From contig JADHNZ010000030.1 in assembly GCA_016779225.1 (NCBI GenBank), positions 1 to 40,468 of the forward strand: a stretch of 40,468 nt of DNA. Direction: 5' to 3'. Of the stretch, positions 24,146 through 33,721 are shown in pieces. The first letter of the stretch is position 1. The number at the start of each line of letters is the position of its first letter. The stretch comes from Planctomycetota bacterium. GTDB taxonomy: Bacteria; Planctomycetota; UBA1135; GCA-002686595. The notes beneath the pieces were generated by a model. The model did not search any database and was not told the DNA's origin. It saw only the letters and a list, made by a program, of their open reading frames with translations. The translations under genes were made by a program, and so were the position numbers.

Positions 24146-24769
24146 TCAGTGGCCGATCATCGAGAGGAACTCGCGCCGGGTGGCGGAGTTCTCGCGGAAC
24201 AGGCCCAGCATGCGGCTGGTGACCGTGTCGGCGCCGGGCTTGCGCACCCCGCGCATGGTCATGCAGTGGTGCTCGGCCTCGATCACGACCGCAACGCCCT
24301 TGGGCTGCAGGACGCGGTCGATGGCGTCCGCGACCTGAACCGTCAGCTTCTCCTGGATCTGGAGGCGACGCGCATACAGGTCCACCACCCGGGCGAGCTT
24401 GCTGAGCCCGACCACCCGCTTGTCGGGCAGGTAGGCCACATGGGCCTTGCCCATGAACGGCACCATGTGGTGCTCGCAGTGGCTGATCATCGGGATGTCG
24501 CGCACGCAGACCATCTCGTCGTAGCCCTCGACCTCCTCGAAGGTGGTCTGGAGGATCTCCTCGGGGTCCTGGGTGTACCCCTGGAAGAACTCGCCGTAGG
24601 CGCGCGCGACGCGAGCGGGAGTGTCGAGCAGGCCCTCACGCTCAGGGTCGTCCCCGGCCCAGCGGATGAGGGTCCGCACGGCTGCGTGGACCTCGGCCTC
24701 CGAGGGGGGCGCGGGCAGGCCCCGCGTCTCACGGAGGGCGTGTTCGCTCATGGTGCGGCTCACGTTCAT
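24146..24769 (-). CDS. folE: GTP cyclohydrolase I
   Basis: The enzyme converts GTP to 7,8-dihydroneopterin triphosphate, the first step to tetrahydrofolate and a precursor of queuosine-type compounds. The zinc and active-site blocks are present: [21 protein letters not shown] and [16 protein letters not shown], with the second zinc Cys in HHC. This is the type IA, zinc-dependent form. Starts: ATG at 24769 (207 residues), ATG at 24751 (201 residues, MSEHALRE) and a GTG at 24808 are all possible. The conserved region starts at about residue 30, and no Shine-Dalgarno sequence decides. It is divergent from cysS. Confidence 0.93.
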   Translation of the reverse strand: MNVSRTMSEHALRETRGLPAPPSEAEVHAAVRTLIRWAGDDPEREGLLDTPARVARAYGEFFQGYTQDPEEILQTTFEEVEGYDEMVCVRDIPMISHCEHHMVPFMGKAHVAYLPDKRVVGLSKLARVVDLYARRLQIQEKLTVQVADAIDRVLQPKGVAVVIEAEHHCMTMRGVRKPGADTVTSRMLGLFRENSATRREFLSMIGH

Positions 24770-24821
24770 GCCAGGGGGTTCGGGGCGCGTGCTGCGGCGG
24801 ATGCGCACACCTGGGTCCTTC

Positions 24822-24827
24822 AGAGTA
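24822..24827 (-). promoter_or_regulatory. -10-like TACTCT box for folE
   Basis: TACTCT on the minus strand lies 52 bases before the ATG at 24769 and 13 bases before the GTG at 24808. It is placed by sequence match and position only. Confidence 0.35.
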
Positions 24828-24914
24828 CGACAGCCGGAGGCCGGCGGGTCCGCCGGATCCGGCAGCGGGCCGCGGGAAGCCCGCCGGGAGGCGGATTCGG
24901 CCGCGCCAGGGGGC

Positions 24915-24920
24915 TATCCT
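24915..24920 (+). promoter_or_regulatory. -10-like TATCCT box and weak SD for cysS
   Basis: TATCCT lies 20 bases before the cysS ATG at 24941. GGAG at 24932-24935 is a modest Shine-Dalgarno sequence five bases from the start, so this gene has a short normal leader rather than none. Confidence 0.45.
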
Positions 24921-24940
24921 CCGACGGACCTGGAGCCCCC

Positions 24941-26551
24941 ATGACCATCCGTATCCACGACAGCCTCAGCCGCGAGAAGCGTCCCCTCGAGCCCCTCGAG
25001 GACGGCCTGGTGAAGATGTATGTCTGCGGGCCCACGGTCTATGACGACTGTCACATCGGGCACCTCATGGGACCGGTGGTCTTCGACACCGTGGCGCGCT
25101 GGCTGCTCGCCCGGGGCCTGCGGGTCCGGTTCGTGAACAACATCACGGACATCGACGACAAGATCATCAACCGCGCGCGCGAGACGGGTGAGGCCTGGGA
25201 CGCCATCGCCGAGCGCTACACCCAGCAGTACTTCGGCTTCCTGCGCGAGCTCGGGGTCGAGACGATCACCGACCACCCCCGCTGCACCGAGTTCGTGCCC
25301 CAGATGATCGCGTTCATCCGCGAGCTGATGGACGAGGACATCGCCTATGTGGCCGAGGACGGGGTCTACTTCGATGTCCACCGGCACGAGGGCTACGGCA
25401 AGCTCGCCGGACGCCGCCTGGAGGACATGCAGGCCGGCGCACGGGTCCAGGCCCAGGGCGGCCTGCGCCACCCGGCGGACTTCGCCCTGTGGAAGGGGGT
25501 CAAGCCCGGCGAGCCCAGCTGGGAGAGTCCCTGGGGCCCCGGCCGCCCCGGCTGGCACATCGAGTGCTCGGTCATGTCGAGCGAGCTGCTCGGGCGCGCG
25601 TTCGACCTGCACGGCGGCGGCGACGACCTCAAGTTCCCCCACCACGAGAACGAGATCGCCCAGAGCGAGGCCCGCGGCGACGGCTTTGCACGGCTCTGGA
25701 TGCACAACGGCCTAGTGCAGTACGGCGGGCGCAAGGTCGCGAAGAGCGACCCGCGCATGCAGGACCCCGAGTTCCGGCAGCAGTTCCAGGCACGCTGGCT
25801 GCTCGAGACCTACGGCGCGCCGGCCCTGCGCTTCTTCCTCGTGCGCTCCCCCTATCGCCGGCCCGTGGACTTCGAGCCCGTGAACCTCGAGGGCGCGCGC
25901 ACCGGCCTCGTGCGCCTGCTGCGCGCGCTGGGCCCGCTGGCGGATGAGCCGGGCACCCCGCCCCTCGCCGAGGTCCTCGCGGCCGACCTGCCCGAGCCCC
26001 TCGCCGCGCGGCGTGCGCGCTTCGTCGAGGCCATGGACGACGACTTCAACACCGGCGAGGCCGTCGCCGAGCTCTTCAGCCTGGCTGCGGATGCTCGCGC
26101 GGCAGCGACGCCGGAGACGAGTGCGCAGGCCCTCCGCCTCGCGCGCGATCTGGGGCGCCAGCTGGGCCTCTTCGAGCCCGGCGACACCGCGCGCCTCGCG
26201 GCGGTCGGCGGCGGAGCAAGCGCCGCCCTCGCGCCCCTGGCCGAGGCCCTGCTCGAGGTCCGAAGGGCCGCTCGGGAGCGCAAGGCCTTCGCGGTCGCCG
26301 ATGGCCTCCGTGACGCCCTGACCGGCGCCGGCGTGGAGGTGCAGGACGCCGCGGGTGCCAGCGCCGTCGGGCTGGATGGCGTGGCGGCCGACGGGCTGGA
26401 GCGCCTCATGGACGCGCTCATCACCCTGCGGGCCGACGCGCGGGCCTCCAAGGACTTCGCGACCGCCGACGCCCTGCGCGACGCGGTGGCCGGCGCCGGG
26501 CTGCGCTTCGAGGACGGCCCCGAGGGCACGCGCTGGGTCCAGGCCGACTGA
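24941..26551 (+). CDS. cysS: Cysteinyl-tRNA synthetase with duplicated C-terminal module
   Basis: The 536-residue class I synthetase charges tRNA-Cys. HIGH is at 38-41. The zinc ligands fall at the same numbers as in E. coli: Cys29 (28 there), Cys209, His234 and Glu238 in FPHHENE. The usual KMSKS loop reads KVAKS at 265-269, an altered signature. E. coli CysS is 461 residues. Here the extra length comes from two copies of the C-terminal helical module with pattern AR..K.FA.ADGLRDA...GAGV..QD: the first around 447-475 (RKAFAVADGLRDALTGAGVE), the second around 505-530 (KDFATADALRDAVAGAGLR). The start ATG at 24941 is set by the conserved N-terminus (VKMYVCGPTVYD). Confidence 0.96.
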   Translation: MTIRIHDSLSREKRPLEPLEDGLVKMYVCGPTVYDDCHIGHLMGPVVFDTVARWLLARGLRVRFVNNITDIDDKIINRARETGEAWDAIAERYTQQYFGFLRELGVETITDHPRCTEFVPQMIAFIRELMDEDIAYVAEDGVYFDVHRHEGYGKLAGRRLEDMQAGARVQAQGGLRHPADFALWKGVKPGEPSWESPWGPGRPGWHIECSVMSSELLGRAFDLHGGGDDLKFPHHENEIAQSEARGDGFARLWMHNGLVQYGGRKVAKSDPRMQDPEFRQQFQARWLLETYGAPALRFFLVRSPYRRPVDFEPVNLEGARTGLVRLLRALGPLADEPGTPPLAEVLAADLPEPLAARRARFVEAMDDDFNTGEAVAELFSLAADARAAATPETSAQALRLARDLGRQLGLFEPGDTARLAAVGGGASAALAPLAEALLEVRRAARERKAFAVADGLRDALTGAGVEVQDAAGASAVGLDGVAADGLERLMDALITLRADARASKDFATADALRDAVAGAGLRFEDGPEGTRWVQAD

Positions 26552-26584
26552 GCCGCGCCGGGGGCACCGCCACCGGCAGGACGC

Positions 26585-28690
26585 CTAGAGCTCGACCCGT
26601 TCGAGCAGTGCGCGCAGGGCCTGGAAGGTCTCCTGGACCTTGGGGTCCGAGACCCCCGCGCCGCCCGCCGCGATGAGGGCCTCCTCACAGGCGGCCGAGG
26701 CCTGAGTGAGGGGCGTGAAGCCGTACCCGCCGCCCGTGCCGCGGAGCCGGTGCACCAGGGTGCGCAGGGTCCCCGCATCACCCGCGGCCGTCGCGGCGTC
26801 CATGCCCGCGATCTGCTCGACAAGGCCTGCCACATAGCTCTCGAGGAGCGGCCGGAAGCGCTCGTCCCCCGCTCGCGTGCTGCGCAGCGCGGGCAGGGCT
26901 GCCGAGGCCTGCTGGGCCGCTGAGGCCGAGCCCTCGTCCGGAGCTCCGCCAGGCTCGTCGGCACGCCGCTCGGCCTCCTCGCTGCGCTCGACACGGCCCG
27001 GGGGCAGGCTGCGGCCCAGGGCACGCGCAAGCGTCTCGACGAGGCGCTCCGGCTGCACCGGCTTGCCGAGGTGCGCGTCGAAGCCCAGGGCGAGACAGCG
27101 CTCGCAGTCCTGGACGAGGGCGTGCGCGGTGAGGGCGATGATGGGTCCTCGGTACCCCCGGGCCCGAGCCTCGCGCAGCGCTCCGGGCCCGTCGAGCCCC
27201 GGCATCTGCATGTCGAGGATGATCGCATCGAACGCCTGCCCGTCGAGGCGCGCCCGCTCAAGGCGCTCGATCGCCTGCTCGCCGTCCTCGGCCAGCGCCA
27301 CCCGCGCACCCGCGTCCTCGAGCCAGAAGCGCGCCAGCTCGAGGAGGTCGGAGCTGTCATCCGCCACCAGCAGGCTCAGGCCCCGCAGCTGACCGCCAAG
27401 GTCGGCGTGGGTCCAGCCGCCCACCGCAGGCAGCGTCCCGTCGTCAGGGGCGAGGGGCGGGACGCGGAACGAGAAGCGGCTGCCCTTCCCCAGCTCGCTC
27501 GTGACGCCCAGCTCGCCGCCGAGGGCCTCGCAGAGGGAGTAGGCAATGGCAAGCCCCAGGCCGGACCCGGTCCCCGTGCGGTTGTTCACCTGCTGGAACG
27601 GGTCGAAGATCAGCTCCAGGCGGTCAGCGGCGATCCCAGGGCCAGTGTCCTGCACGGCGCAGCACAGCGCGCCGTCGTCGCTCTGAAGCGTGACCGTGAT
27701 GCTGCCGCTCGCCGTGTACCGCACGGCGTTCCCGACCAGGTTCGAGAGGACCTGCCGCAGGCGCAGGCCGTCGGTGACGAAGGCCTCCGGCACGCCCGGG
27801 TCCACCTCCCAGCACAGCTCGAGCCCCTTGACCCGCGCGCGCGGCTGATAGAGCTCGTCCACATCCCGCACGAGCTGCTGCAGGGCGACGCGCTCGGGCA
27901 CCACCTCGAGCCGCCCCGCCTCGATGCGCGAGAGGTCCAGCACTCCGTCGATCAGGGCCGTCAGGTGTGCCGCATGCTGCTGCACCTTGCGGGTGCGCTC
28001 CACGCGCTCCTCGCTGTCCATGCGGCGACGCCCCATCAGGTCCAGCGTGCCGACGATCGCCGCGAGCGGCGTTCGGATCTCATGGCTGATGTTGGCGAGG
28101 AAGCGGCTCTTAGCGGCGTTGGCCTGCTCCGCATCCTCGCGCGCGCGCTCCAGGTCCTGCTGCTGGTGCAGGCGATCCCCGATGTCCCGGGCGACCGAGA
28201 TGACATACGGCGTTCCGCGATGGAAGAAGTGGCTGAGGTGCACCTCCACGGGGAAGGCCCCGCCCCCCGCGCGACGGAAGCGCCCCTCGTAGGACACCGT
28301 GCCTCGCTCCTCGGCGGCGCTCCAACGCTGCCTCCAGAGCTCCGGAGTGAGCGACTCGTCGAGCTCCAGCAGGGAGGTCCCCTCCATCTCCTCGCGCGTC
28401 CAGCCCGTCTGCAGGAGCGCCGTACGGTTGGCCCGCACGAGGTTCCCCTGGCGGTCGATGAGGTGCACGCTGTCGGAGGCCTGGTCCAGGGCGAAGTGCG
28501 CCTGCACCACCTCGTCGGAGGTCATGGCGACCTGCTCGCGCAGCTCGGCTGCCAGCACCTCCAGCCGCTGGTTGGCGTGCATCAGCTCGCGACTGCGAGC
28601 CTCCAGGAGCGCCTCCGCCTCCTGGCGTGCCCGCTGCTCGCGCTCAGCGCGACGGCGCCAGGCGGTCAGCTCGGGGTGCTCCGTCGTCAT
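26585..28690 (-). CDS. Hybrid sensor kinase (PAS, HisKA, HATPase, receiver, Hpt), likely partner of H-NOX
   Basis: The 701-residue protein has no membrane segment. A coiled coil (about 10-65) leads into a PAS domain (about 62-172), then a dimerisation helix with phospho-His203 in ISHEIRTPL, an ATPase domain (NLVGNAVRYT, QDTGPGI, GSGLGLAI), a receiver (about 450-570, phospho-Asp in ILDMQMPG, Lys in GKPVQP) and a C-terminal Hpt domain with LVHRLRGTGGGYGF. It therefore holds every phosphorelay station except the output regulator. It lies 100 bases downstream of the H-NOX gene on the same strand. H-NOX proteins next to hybrid kinases are a known arrangement in which NO-bound H-NOX inhibits the kinase. 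A sigma-54 activator with a receiver is encoded divergently and is the obvious candidate target. The ATG at 28690 gives the complete coiled coil. Confidence 0.93.
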   Translation of the reverse strand: MTTEHPELTAWRRRAEREQRARQEAEALLEARSRELMHANQRLEVLAAELREQVAMTSDEVVQAHFALDQASDSVHLIDRQGNLVRANRTALLQTGWTREEMEGTSLLELDESLTPELWRQRWSAAEERGTVSYEGRFRRAGGGAFPVEVHLSHFFHRGTPYVISVARDIGDRLHQQQDLERAREDAEQANAAKSRFLANISHEIRTPLAAIVGTLDLMGRRRMDSEERVERTRKVQQHAAHLTALIDGVLDLSRIEAGRLEVVPERVALQQLVRDVDELYQPRARVKGLELCWEVDPGVPEAFVTDGLRLRQVLSNLVGNAVRYTASGSITVTLQSDDGALCCAVQDTGPGIAADRLELIFDPFQQVNNRTGTGSGLGLAIAYSLCEALGGELGVTSELGKGSRFSFRVPPLAPDDGTLPAVGGWTHADLGGQLRGLSLLVADDSSDLLELARFWLEDAGARVALAEDGEQAIERLERARLDGQAFDAIILDMQMPGLDGPGALREARARGYRGPIIALTAHALVQDCERCLALGFDAHLGKPVQPERLVETLARALGRSLPPGRVERSEEAERRADEPGGAPDEGSASAAQQASAALPALRSTRAGDERFRPLLESYVAGLVEQIAGMDAATAAGDAGTLRTLVHRLRGTGGGYGFTPLTQASAACEEALIAAGGAGVSDPKVQETFQALRALLERVEL

Positions 28691-28790
28691 GGGGGCTGCT
28701 GGGGCTCGGGTCAGGCCGCGGTCGAGCCGGGACTGCGCCGGCCGCGATCCCGCGGCGGCACGCCCTTCGTGCGGGAGAAGAGCGCAGGGC

Positions 28791-29360
28791 TCACGCGCTT
28801 GCCGAGCCGTCCGCGGCTGCGGTGAGGGGATCAATGAAGAAGGTGAACCGGTGCGGGTCGCTTGCATGCGGCTCGCTGCGTACCGTGTGGGGCTCGTCGA
28901 AGTGCTCGAAGCAGCCCCGGAGCAGCCCCCGCGCGAGCGGCTCCAACGCTCGCGGCGAGCGATACTCGAGGACGATCGACGCACCCTCCTCGCGCAGGAC
29001 CTCGAACTCGGGCACCTCGGCGTCGGGGTGGATCGCCTTGACCGAAGCGTGGATGTGCTCGTCCAGTCGGCGCAGGAGCTCCAGCACGCCGCGATAGCCG
29101 CCCACCAGTTCCTCGTGCTCCCACGCGAGGCGGCGGAACAGGTAGATCCCGAACTCCTCGAGGGTCTCCGGTGCCTCGGTTCCGAGAGCCGCGCAGCCCG
29201 CGCCCAGGAGCACCCCGAACTCCTCGTCGGGATAGGAGCCCACCGAGGTGAACGCGCCTCCGCTCGCGAGCGGGGCCCGGGCGAGGAGCTCCTCGAGCGC
29301 AGGGACGCCGAGGCGCAGCTCGAGGAACTCGAGGAAGGAGATGAAGACGAGGCCTTTCAA
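28791..29360 (-). CDS. H-NOX (heme NO/O2-binding) sensor protein
   Basis: The 189-residue stand-alone heme protein binds nitric oxide, and in some bacteria oxygen, and signals to a partner. Family features: MKGLVFISFLEFLE start; proximal heme ligand His104 in LDEHIHASVKAIHP, aligned with His105 of soluble guanylate cyclase (LDALHDHLATIYP); and the Y-x-S-x-R heme-propionate motif at 133-137 (YRSPR). Length is normal (about 180-190). The start is TTG at 29360, because the family N-terminus begins exactly there and GGAGG lies nine bases upstream. No distal-pocket Tyr assignment was attempted, so NO versus O2 preference is open. The hybrid kinase gene follows in the same direction. Confidence 0.92.
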   Translation of the reverse strand: MKGLVFISFLEFLELRLGVPALEELLARAPLASGGAFTSVGSYPDEEFGVLLGAGCAALGTEAPETLEEFGIYLFRRLAWEHEELVGGYRGVLELLRRLDEHIHASVKAIHPDAEVPEFEVLREEGASIVLEYRSPRALEPLARGLLRGCFEHFDEPHTVRSEPHASDPHRFTFFIDPLTAAADGSASA

Positions 29361-29369
29361 GACGGGGCG

Positions 29370-29390
29370 CCTCCGCGCGGGCCCATCGTA
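29370..29390 (-). promoter_or_regulatory. H-NOX promoter-like box and Shine-Dalgarno site
   Basis: GGAGG (29370-29374 on the minus strand) lies nine bases before the TTG start and decides it. TACGAT (29385-29390) is a -10 candidate giving a leader of about 17 bases. No -35 match is visible. Confidence 0.5.
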
Positions 29391-29684
29391 GGGGTTTCCC
29401 CGACCGGGCGATCGTGGGTGGACGCGTTCGCCCGCATTGCGTCCCAATCCTGGAGCCGCCGCCCGAGCGGAGAGCCCGACCCGGGGCGGGCTCGGGGCGG
29501 AGTTCGCGCTCGAGGAGCCGCTGAATCGGCCCGTCCCTCGAGGCCCACGGAACCTCCGCGAAGCGCGTTCCGTCCAGGATGTGTCCACAGGAGCAGGCCG
29601 CGCTCCCAGGCGGCCCTCGAAGACCGCCTCGTTCACGGCTGAATCCCCTCGGAATTGCTTCCCGAGGAGTGCCGGGCCCCAAGA

Positions 29685-29739
29685 GAGCCAGCTAGGAGCG
29701 AGCCAGCTAGGAGCGAGCCAGAAAGGAGCGAGCCAGCAA
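29685..29739. repeat. 15-bp tandem repeat in the H-NOX/NtrC gap
   Basis: GAGCCAGCTAGGAGC occurs at 29685 and 29700 exactly and at 29715 with two changes. A fourth partial copy starts at 29730. No coding role is apparent. Confidence 0.85.
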
Positions 29740-29781
29740 CACGAGCGCAGGCCCCCGGCGGGGCAACCCCCGAAAAGGGCA

Positions 29782-29809
29782 GCGCCCCCGAAGCAAGCTT
29801 CGAGGGCGC
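29782..29809. repeat. 13-bp hairpin, twin of the one at 2540
   Basis: Arms 29782-29794 and 29797-29809 pair with one C/A mismatch around AA. The outer GCGCCC/GGGCGC arms, the mismatch and the GCAAGC centre are the same as in 2540-2575, while the intervening pairs differ (CGAA/TTCG here, CCC/GGG there). Confidence 0.65.
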
Positions 29810-29935
29810 CAGAGAGAGAGAGGAGAGACGGGCCCTCCGGCAGCAAGGAGAGAGAAGCTGCGCGGAGGCATCCGAGGAGTACCCGGGCTCCGGCCACCCC
29901 TCTGCAAGCCTTGTACCAGCGCAGCGCGAAGGCAT

Positions 29936-29979
29936 GGGGGCCTCCCAAATGCGGGAGCCCCCCCTCCCAGAAGCCTGGG
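29936..29979. repeat. Two adjacent stem-loops
   Basis: GGGGGC (29936-29941) and TCCC (29943-29946) pair with GGGA (29953-29956) and GCCCCC (29957-29962), leaving one bulged C. Four bases on, CCCAG (29966-29970) pairs with CTGGG (29975-29979) over an AAGC loop. Confidence 0.5.
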
Positions 29980-30051
29980 GCAGCCTTCAATCCCCCTCCC
30001 TGAGCAGGCGTCCACCGGCTGGAGCCCCTGAGGCCTGGCCCAATCTGGACA

Positions 30052-30086
30052 TATCGGCCCACTTCGGGCCAGCTGAGGCCGATAAT
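30052..30086 (+). promoter_or_regulatory. Inverted repeat overlapping a -10-like box before the NtrC-type gene
   Basis: TATCGGCC (30052-30059) and GGCCGATA (30077-30084) form a perfect 8-bp inverted repeat with 17 bases between. Its right arm overlaps GATAAT (30081-30086), a good -10 candidate about 98 bases before the ATG at 30184. A second stem, GGCCC/GGGCC (30056-30070), nests in it. The position fits an operator. Confidence 0.45.
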
Positions 30087-30183
30087 GGATCCAGAGCGGG
30101 CCGGGGCCGCCGCGTGGAATGGCTGGACGACCTGGCCTCGAAATCCGCCGGCCCCTCCCCTCCTCAGCCGCGCAAGAGCTCCC

Positions 30184-31611
<1,428 letters not shown>

Positions 31612-31623
31612 CGGCGGAAGCAG

Positions 31624-31636
31624 CCCCGGCTCGGGG
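31624..31636. terminator. Small hairpin between convergent NtrC-type gene and mnmG
   Basis: CCCCG (31624-31628) and CGGGG (31632-31636) form a 5-bp stem in the 30-base gap between the two gene ends. It is weak, with no T-run. Confidence 0.3.
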
Positions 31637-31641
31637 AGCGG

Positions 31642-33597
31642 TCAGGCCTGGGACTGGGTGCCCTGGCTAGCGGGCCCATCCGCGGATCCTGCCGCGGATC
31701 CTGCCGCGGAGCCCGCCCCGCGCCGCTCGCGCCGCCAGCGCTCTACATGGACCGCGAGCAGAGCCACATCCGGCGGCCGCACGCCGTCGATGCGGCCGGC
31801 CGCCCCCAGGGTGCGCGGCCGCAGGCGCACGAGCTTCTCGCGCGCCTCGTGCCCGAGGCCCGGAAGGCCGCCGAGGTCCAGGTCCGCGGGGATCTCGGTG
31901 GCCTCCTCACGGGCCATGCGCGCCACCGTGGCCTCCTGCCGGCGCACATACCCCTCGTACTTGGCCTCGATCTCCACGGCCTCCTGCGCGCGCGGGCTGA
32001 GCCCGAGCGCCGCGACCTCGGGCGCCTCGCAAGCCAGCTGCGCGAAGTCCACCTCGGGACGCTTCAGTCGGTCGAAGAGCGTGCGCGAGGGGGCCACGAA
32101 CCGCGAGCGCAGCAGGCTGATCGCGCGCTCGAGCTCGGCCTCGAAGGCGTCGAGGCGCGCGACGGCCGACCCGTCGGCGAGCCCAAGCTCGTGGGCCCGG
32201 CGCGTCAGGCGGCGGTCGGCGTTGTCCGTGCGCAGCAGCAGGCGGTGCTCGGCCCGCGAGGTGAACATGCGGTACGGCTCGGTGGGATTGGTCAGGATCA
32301 GGTCGTCCACCAGGACCCCCACATAGGCCTCGTGGCGCCCCAGCACGAACGGCTCACGGTCCTGCAGCCACAGCGCCGCGTTGGCCCCCGCCATCAGGCC
32401 CTGGGCCGCCGCCTCCTCGTAGCCCGAGGTCCCGTTGATCTGGCCCGCGAGGTACAGCCCGGGCGTCGAGCGCAGGGCGAGGGTCGGGTCGAGCTGGTGG
32501 GGCTGGACGAAGTCGTACTCCACCGCGTAGCCGTGGCGCAGAAAGGCCGCGTCCTCGAGACCGGGGATCGTGCGCACGAAGGCCTCCTGCACCTCGGCAG
32601 GGAGACTGGTGGAGATCCCGTTGACATAGATCACCTCGGTCTCGAGGCCCTCGGGCTCCACGAACACCTGGTGGCGATCCTTGTCGGCGAAGCGCACGAC
32701 CTTGTCCTCCACCGAGGGGCAGTAGCGCGGTCCGACGCCCTGGATGCGGCCCGCGAACATGGGCGCGCGGTGCACATTCGCCCGAATGAGGTCGTGGGCC
32801 TCGGGCCCGGTCCAGGTCAGGTGGCAGGCCACCTGGCGCAGGCGGGGGAACGAGGCGGCGTCGGTGGCGTGGCTGAAGGGAGCGGGCGCTGCGTCGCCCC
32901 ACTGCTCCTCCATGCGATCGAAGTGCAGGCTCCGCGCGTCGAGGCGCGGCGGAGTGCCGGTCTTGAGCCGCCCGAGCTCCAGGCCCAGGGCCGCGACATC
33001 CCCGGAGAGGCCGTCCGCCGAGCGCTCGCCGACGCGTCCCCCGGCAGCCTGCTCCTCGCCCGTGTGCATCACTGCCCGAAGGAAGGTGCCGGTCGTGAGG
33101 ACCACGGCCCCCGCACGCAGCTCCTGCCCGTCCTCGAGGCGGACCCCGCGCACGCGCGGCGTCCCCGCTTCGCCCTCGAGCAGCAGTCCGGTGACCGCGC
33201 CCTCGACCAGCTCCACCCCCTCCTGCCGCCGGACGGCCGCCGTCGCGGCCTCCCGGTACAGGTGGCGGTCGGACTGGCAGCGCGGCGCGCGCACGGCGGC
33301 GCCCTTGCCGGTGTTGAGCATGCGGAACTGGATCCCGGTGGCGTCAGCCACGCGGCCCATGGCCCCGCCGAGGGCGTCGACCTCGCGCACGAGCTGGCCC
33401 TTGCCCAGGCCCCCGATGGCCGGGTTGCAGCTCATCTCCCCGACCTTGGCCAGGTCGAAGCTGATGAGGGCCACTCGTGCCCCGAGCCGGCCCGCGGCCA
33501 GCGCGGCCTCCACCCCCGCGTGGCCGCCGCCCACGACCACCACATCCCAGGCGCGCCGGGGATCGGGCCGGGGCAGGTCGTGGGTGTGGGTCCGCAT
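31642..33597 (-). CDS. mnmG: tRNA uridine 5-carboxymethylaminomethyl modification enzyme, FAD subunit
   Basis: The 651-residue flavoprotein works with MnmE to add the aminomethyl-type group at C5 of wobble uridine 34. The FAD-binding VVVGGGHAGVEAALAAGRLG starts near residue 20. MSCNPAIGGLGKGQLVREVDALGG, GKGAAVRAPRCQSDRHLY, GPRYCPSVEDKVVRF and the AGQINGTSGYEEAAAQGL block are typical of MnmG. It is slightly longer than the E. coli protein (629) through an Ala/Gly/Ser tail encoded partly by three 12-bp near-repeats (31681-31716). mnmE is not in the window; mnmA, acting on the same base, is. Confidence 0.96.
   Translation of the reverse strand: MRTHTHDLPRPDPRRAWDVVVVGGGHAGVEAALAAGRLGARVALISFDLAKVGEMSCNPAIGGLGKGQLVREVDALGGAMGRVADATGIQFRMLNTGKGAAVRAPRCQSDRHLYREAATAAVRRQEGVELVEGAVTGLLLEGEAGTPRVRGVRLEDGQELRAGAVVLTTGTFLRAVMHTGEEQAAGGRVGERSADGLSGDVAALGLELGRLKTGTPPRLDARSLHFDRMEEQWGDAAPAPFSHATDAASFPRLRQVACHLTWTGPEAHDLIRANVHRAPMFAGRIQGVGPRYCPSVEDKVVRFADKDRHQVFVEPEGLETEVIYVNGISTSLPAEVQEAFVRTIPGLEDAAFLRHGYAVEYDFVQPHQLDPTLALRSTPGLYLAGQINGTSGYEEAAAQGLMAGANAALWLQDREPFVLGRHEAYVGVLVDDLILTNPTEPYRMFTSRAEHRLLLRTDNADRRLTRRAHELGLADGSAVARLDAFEAELERAISLLRSRFVAPSRTLFDRLKRPEVDFAQLACEAPEVAALGLSPRAQEAVEIEAKYEGYVRRQEATVARMAREEATEIPADLDLGGLPGLGHEAREKLVRLRPRTLGAAGRIDGVRPPDVALLAVHVERWRRERRGAGSAAGSAAGSADGPASQGTQSQA
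31681..31716. repeat. 12-bp near-repeat in the mnmG 3' end
   Basis: CGCGGATCCTGC occurs exactly at 31681 and 31693 and in altered form at 31705. It encodes the GSAAGSAAGSA-type tail of MnmG, outside the conserved fold. The period keeps the frame. Confidence 0.7.
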
Positions 33598-33709
33598 CCC
33601 CGTATTGGACCGTGCCGCCCCCCCATCCGTCAGCGTCGTTCACGCCGGGCCCACGCTCCACCTTGGCCCACGGACCGCTCCCAGATGCAGACCTCCCGGC
33701 CCGAGGCGC

Positions 33710-33715
33710 TACTCT
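33710..33715 (+). promoter_or_regulatory. -10-like TACTCT box six bases before the HEAT/TPR gene
   Basis: TACTCT, GCTGAT, then ATG at 33722. This is the same six-base spacing as at 1309, 8099 and 10077, with no Shine-Dalgarno sequence, predicting a leaderless mRNA. Confidence 0.45.
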
Positions 33716-33721
33716 GCTGAT

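Larger units (their letters stand above)
29361..30183. other. Structured intergenic region between H-NOX and NtrC-type genes
   Basis: These 820 bases separate two divergent genes and contain no credible protein; the open frames crossing it are by-products of high GC. It holds a 15-bp tandem repeat (29685-29739) and stem-loops at 29751-29764 (GCCCC/GGGGC), 29782-29809, 29936-29962 and 29966-29979. An inverted repeat abuts GATAAT at 30052-30086. The sequence is purine-rich on the plus strand between 29810 and 29900. It may encode a structured RNA or be a large regulatory region. Confidence 0.5.

Noticed and set aside
27071..28825. 584-codon plus-strand frame opposite the hybrid kinase
   Set aside because: It is antisense to a protein with intact kinase, receiver and Hpt motifs, and it shows no domain of its own.
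29633..29935. Minus-strand 100-codon frame with LAGSLLAGS-type repeats in the H-NOX/NtrC gap
   Set aside because: The peptide repeat reflects the 15-bp DNA repeat. There is no start signal, no recognisable family and the composition is that of random GC-rich sequence.
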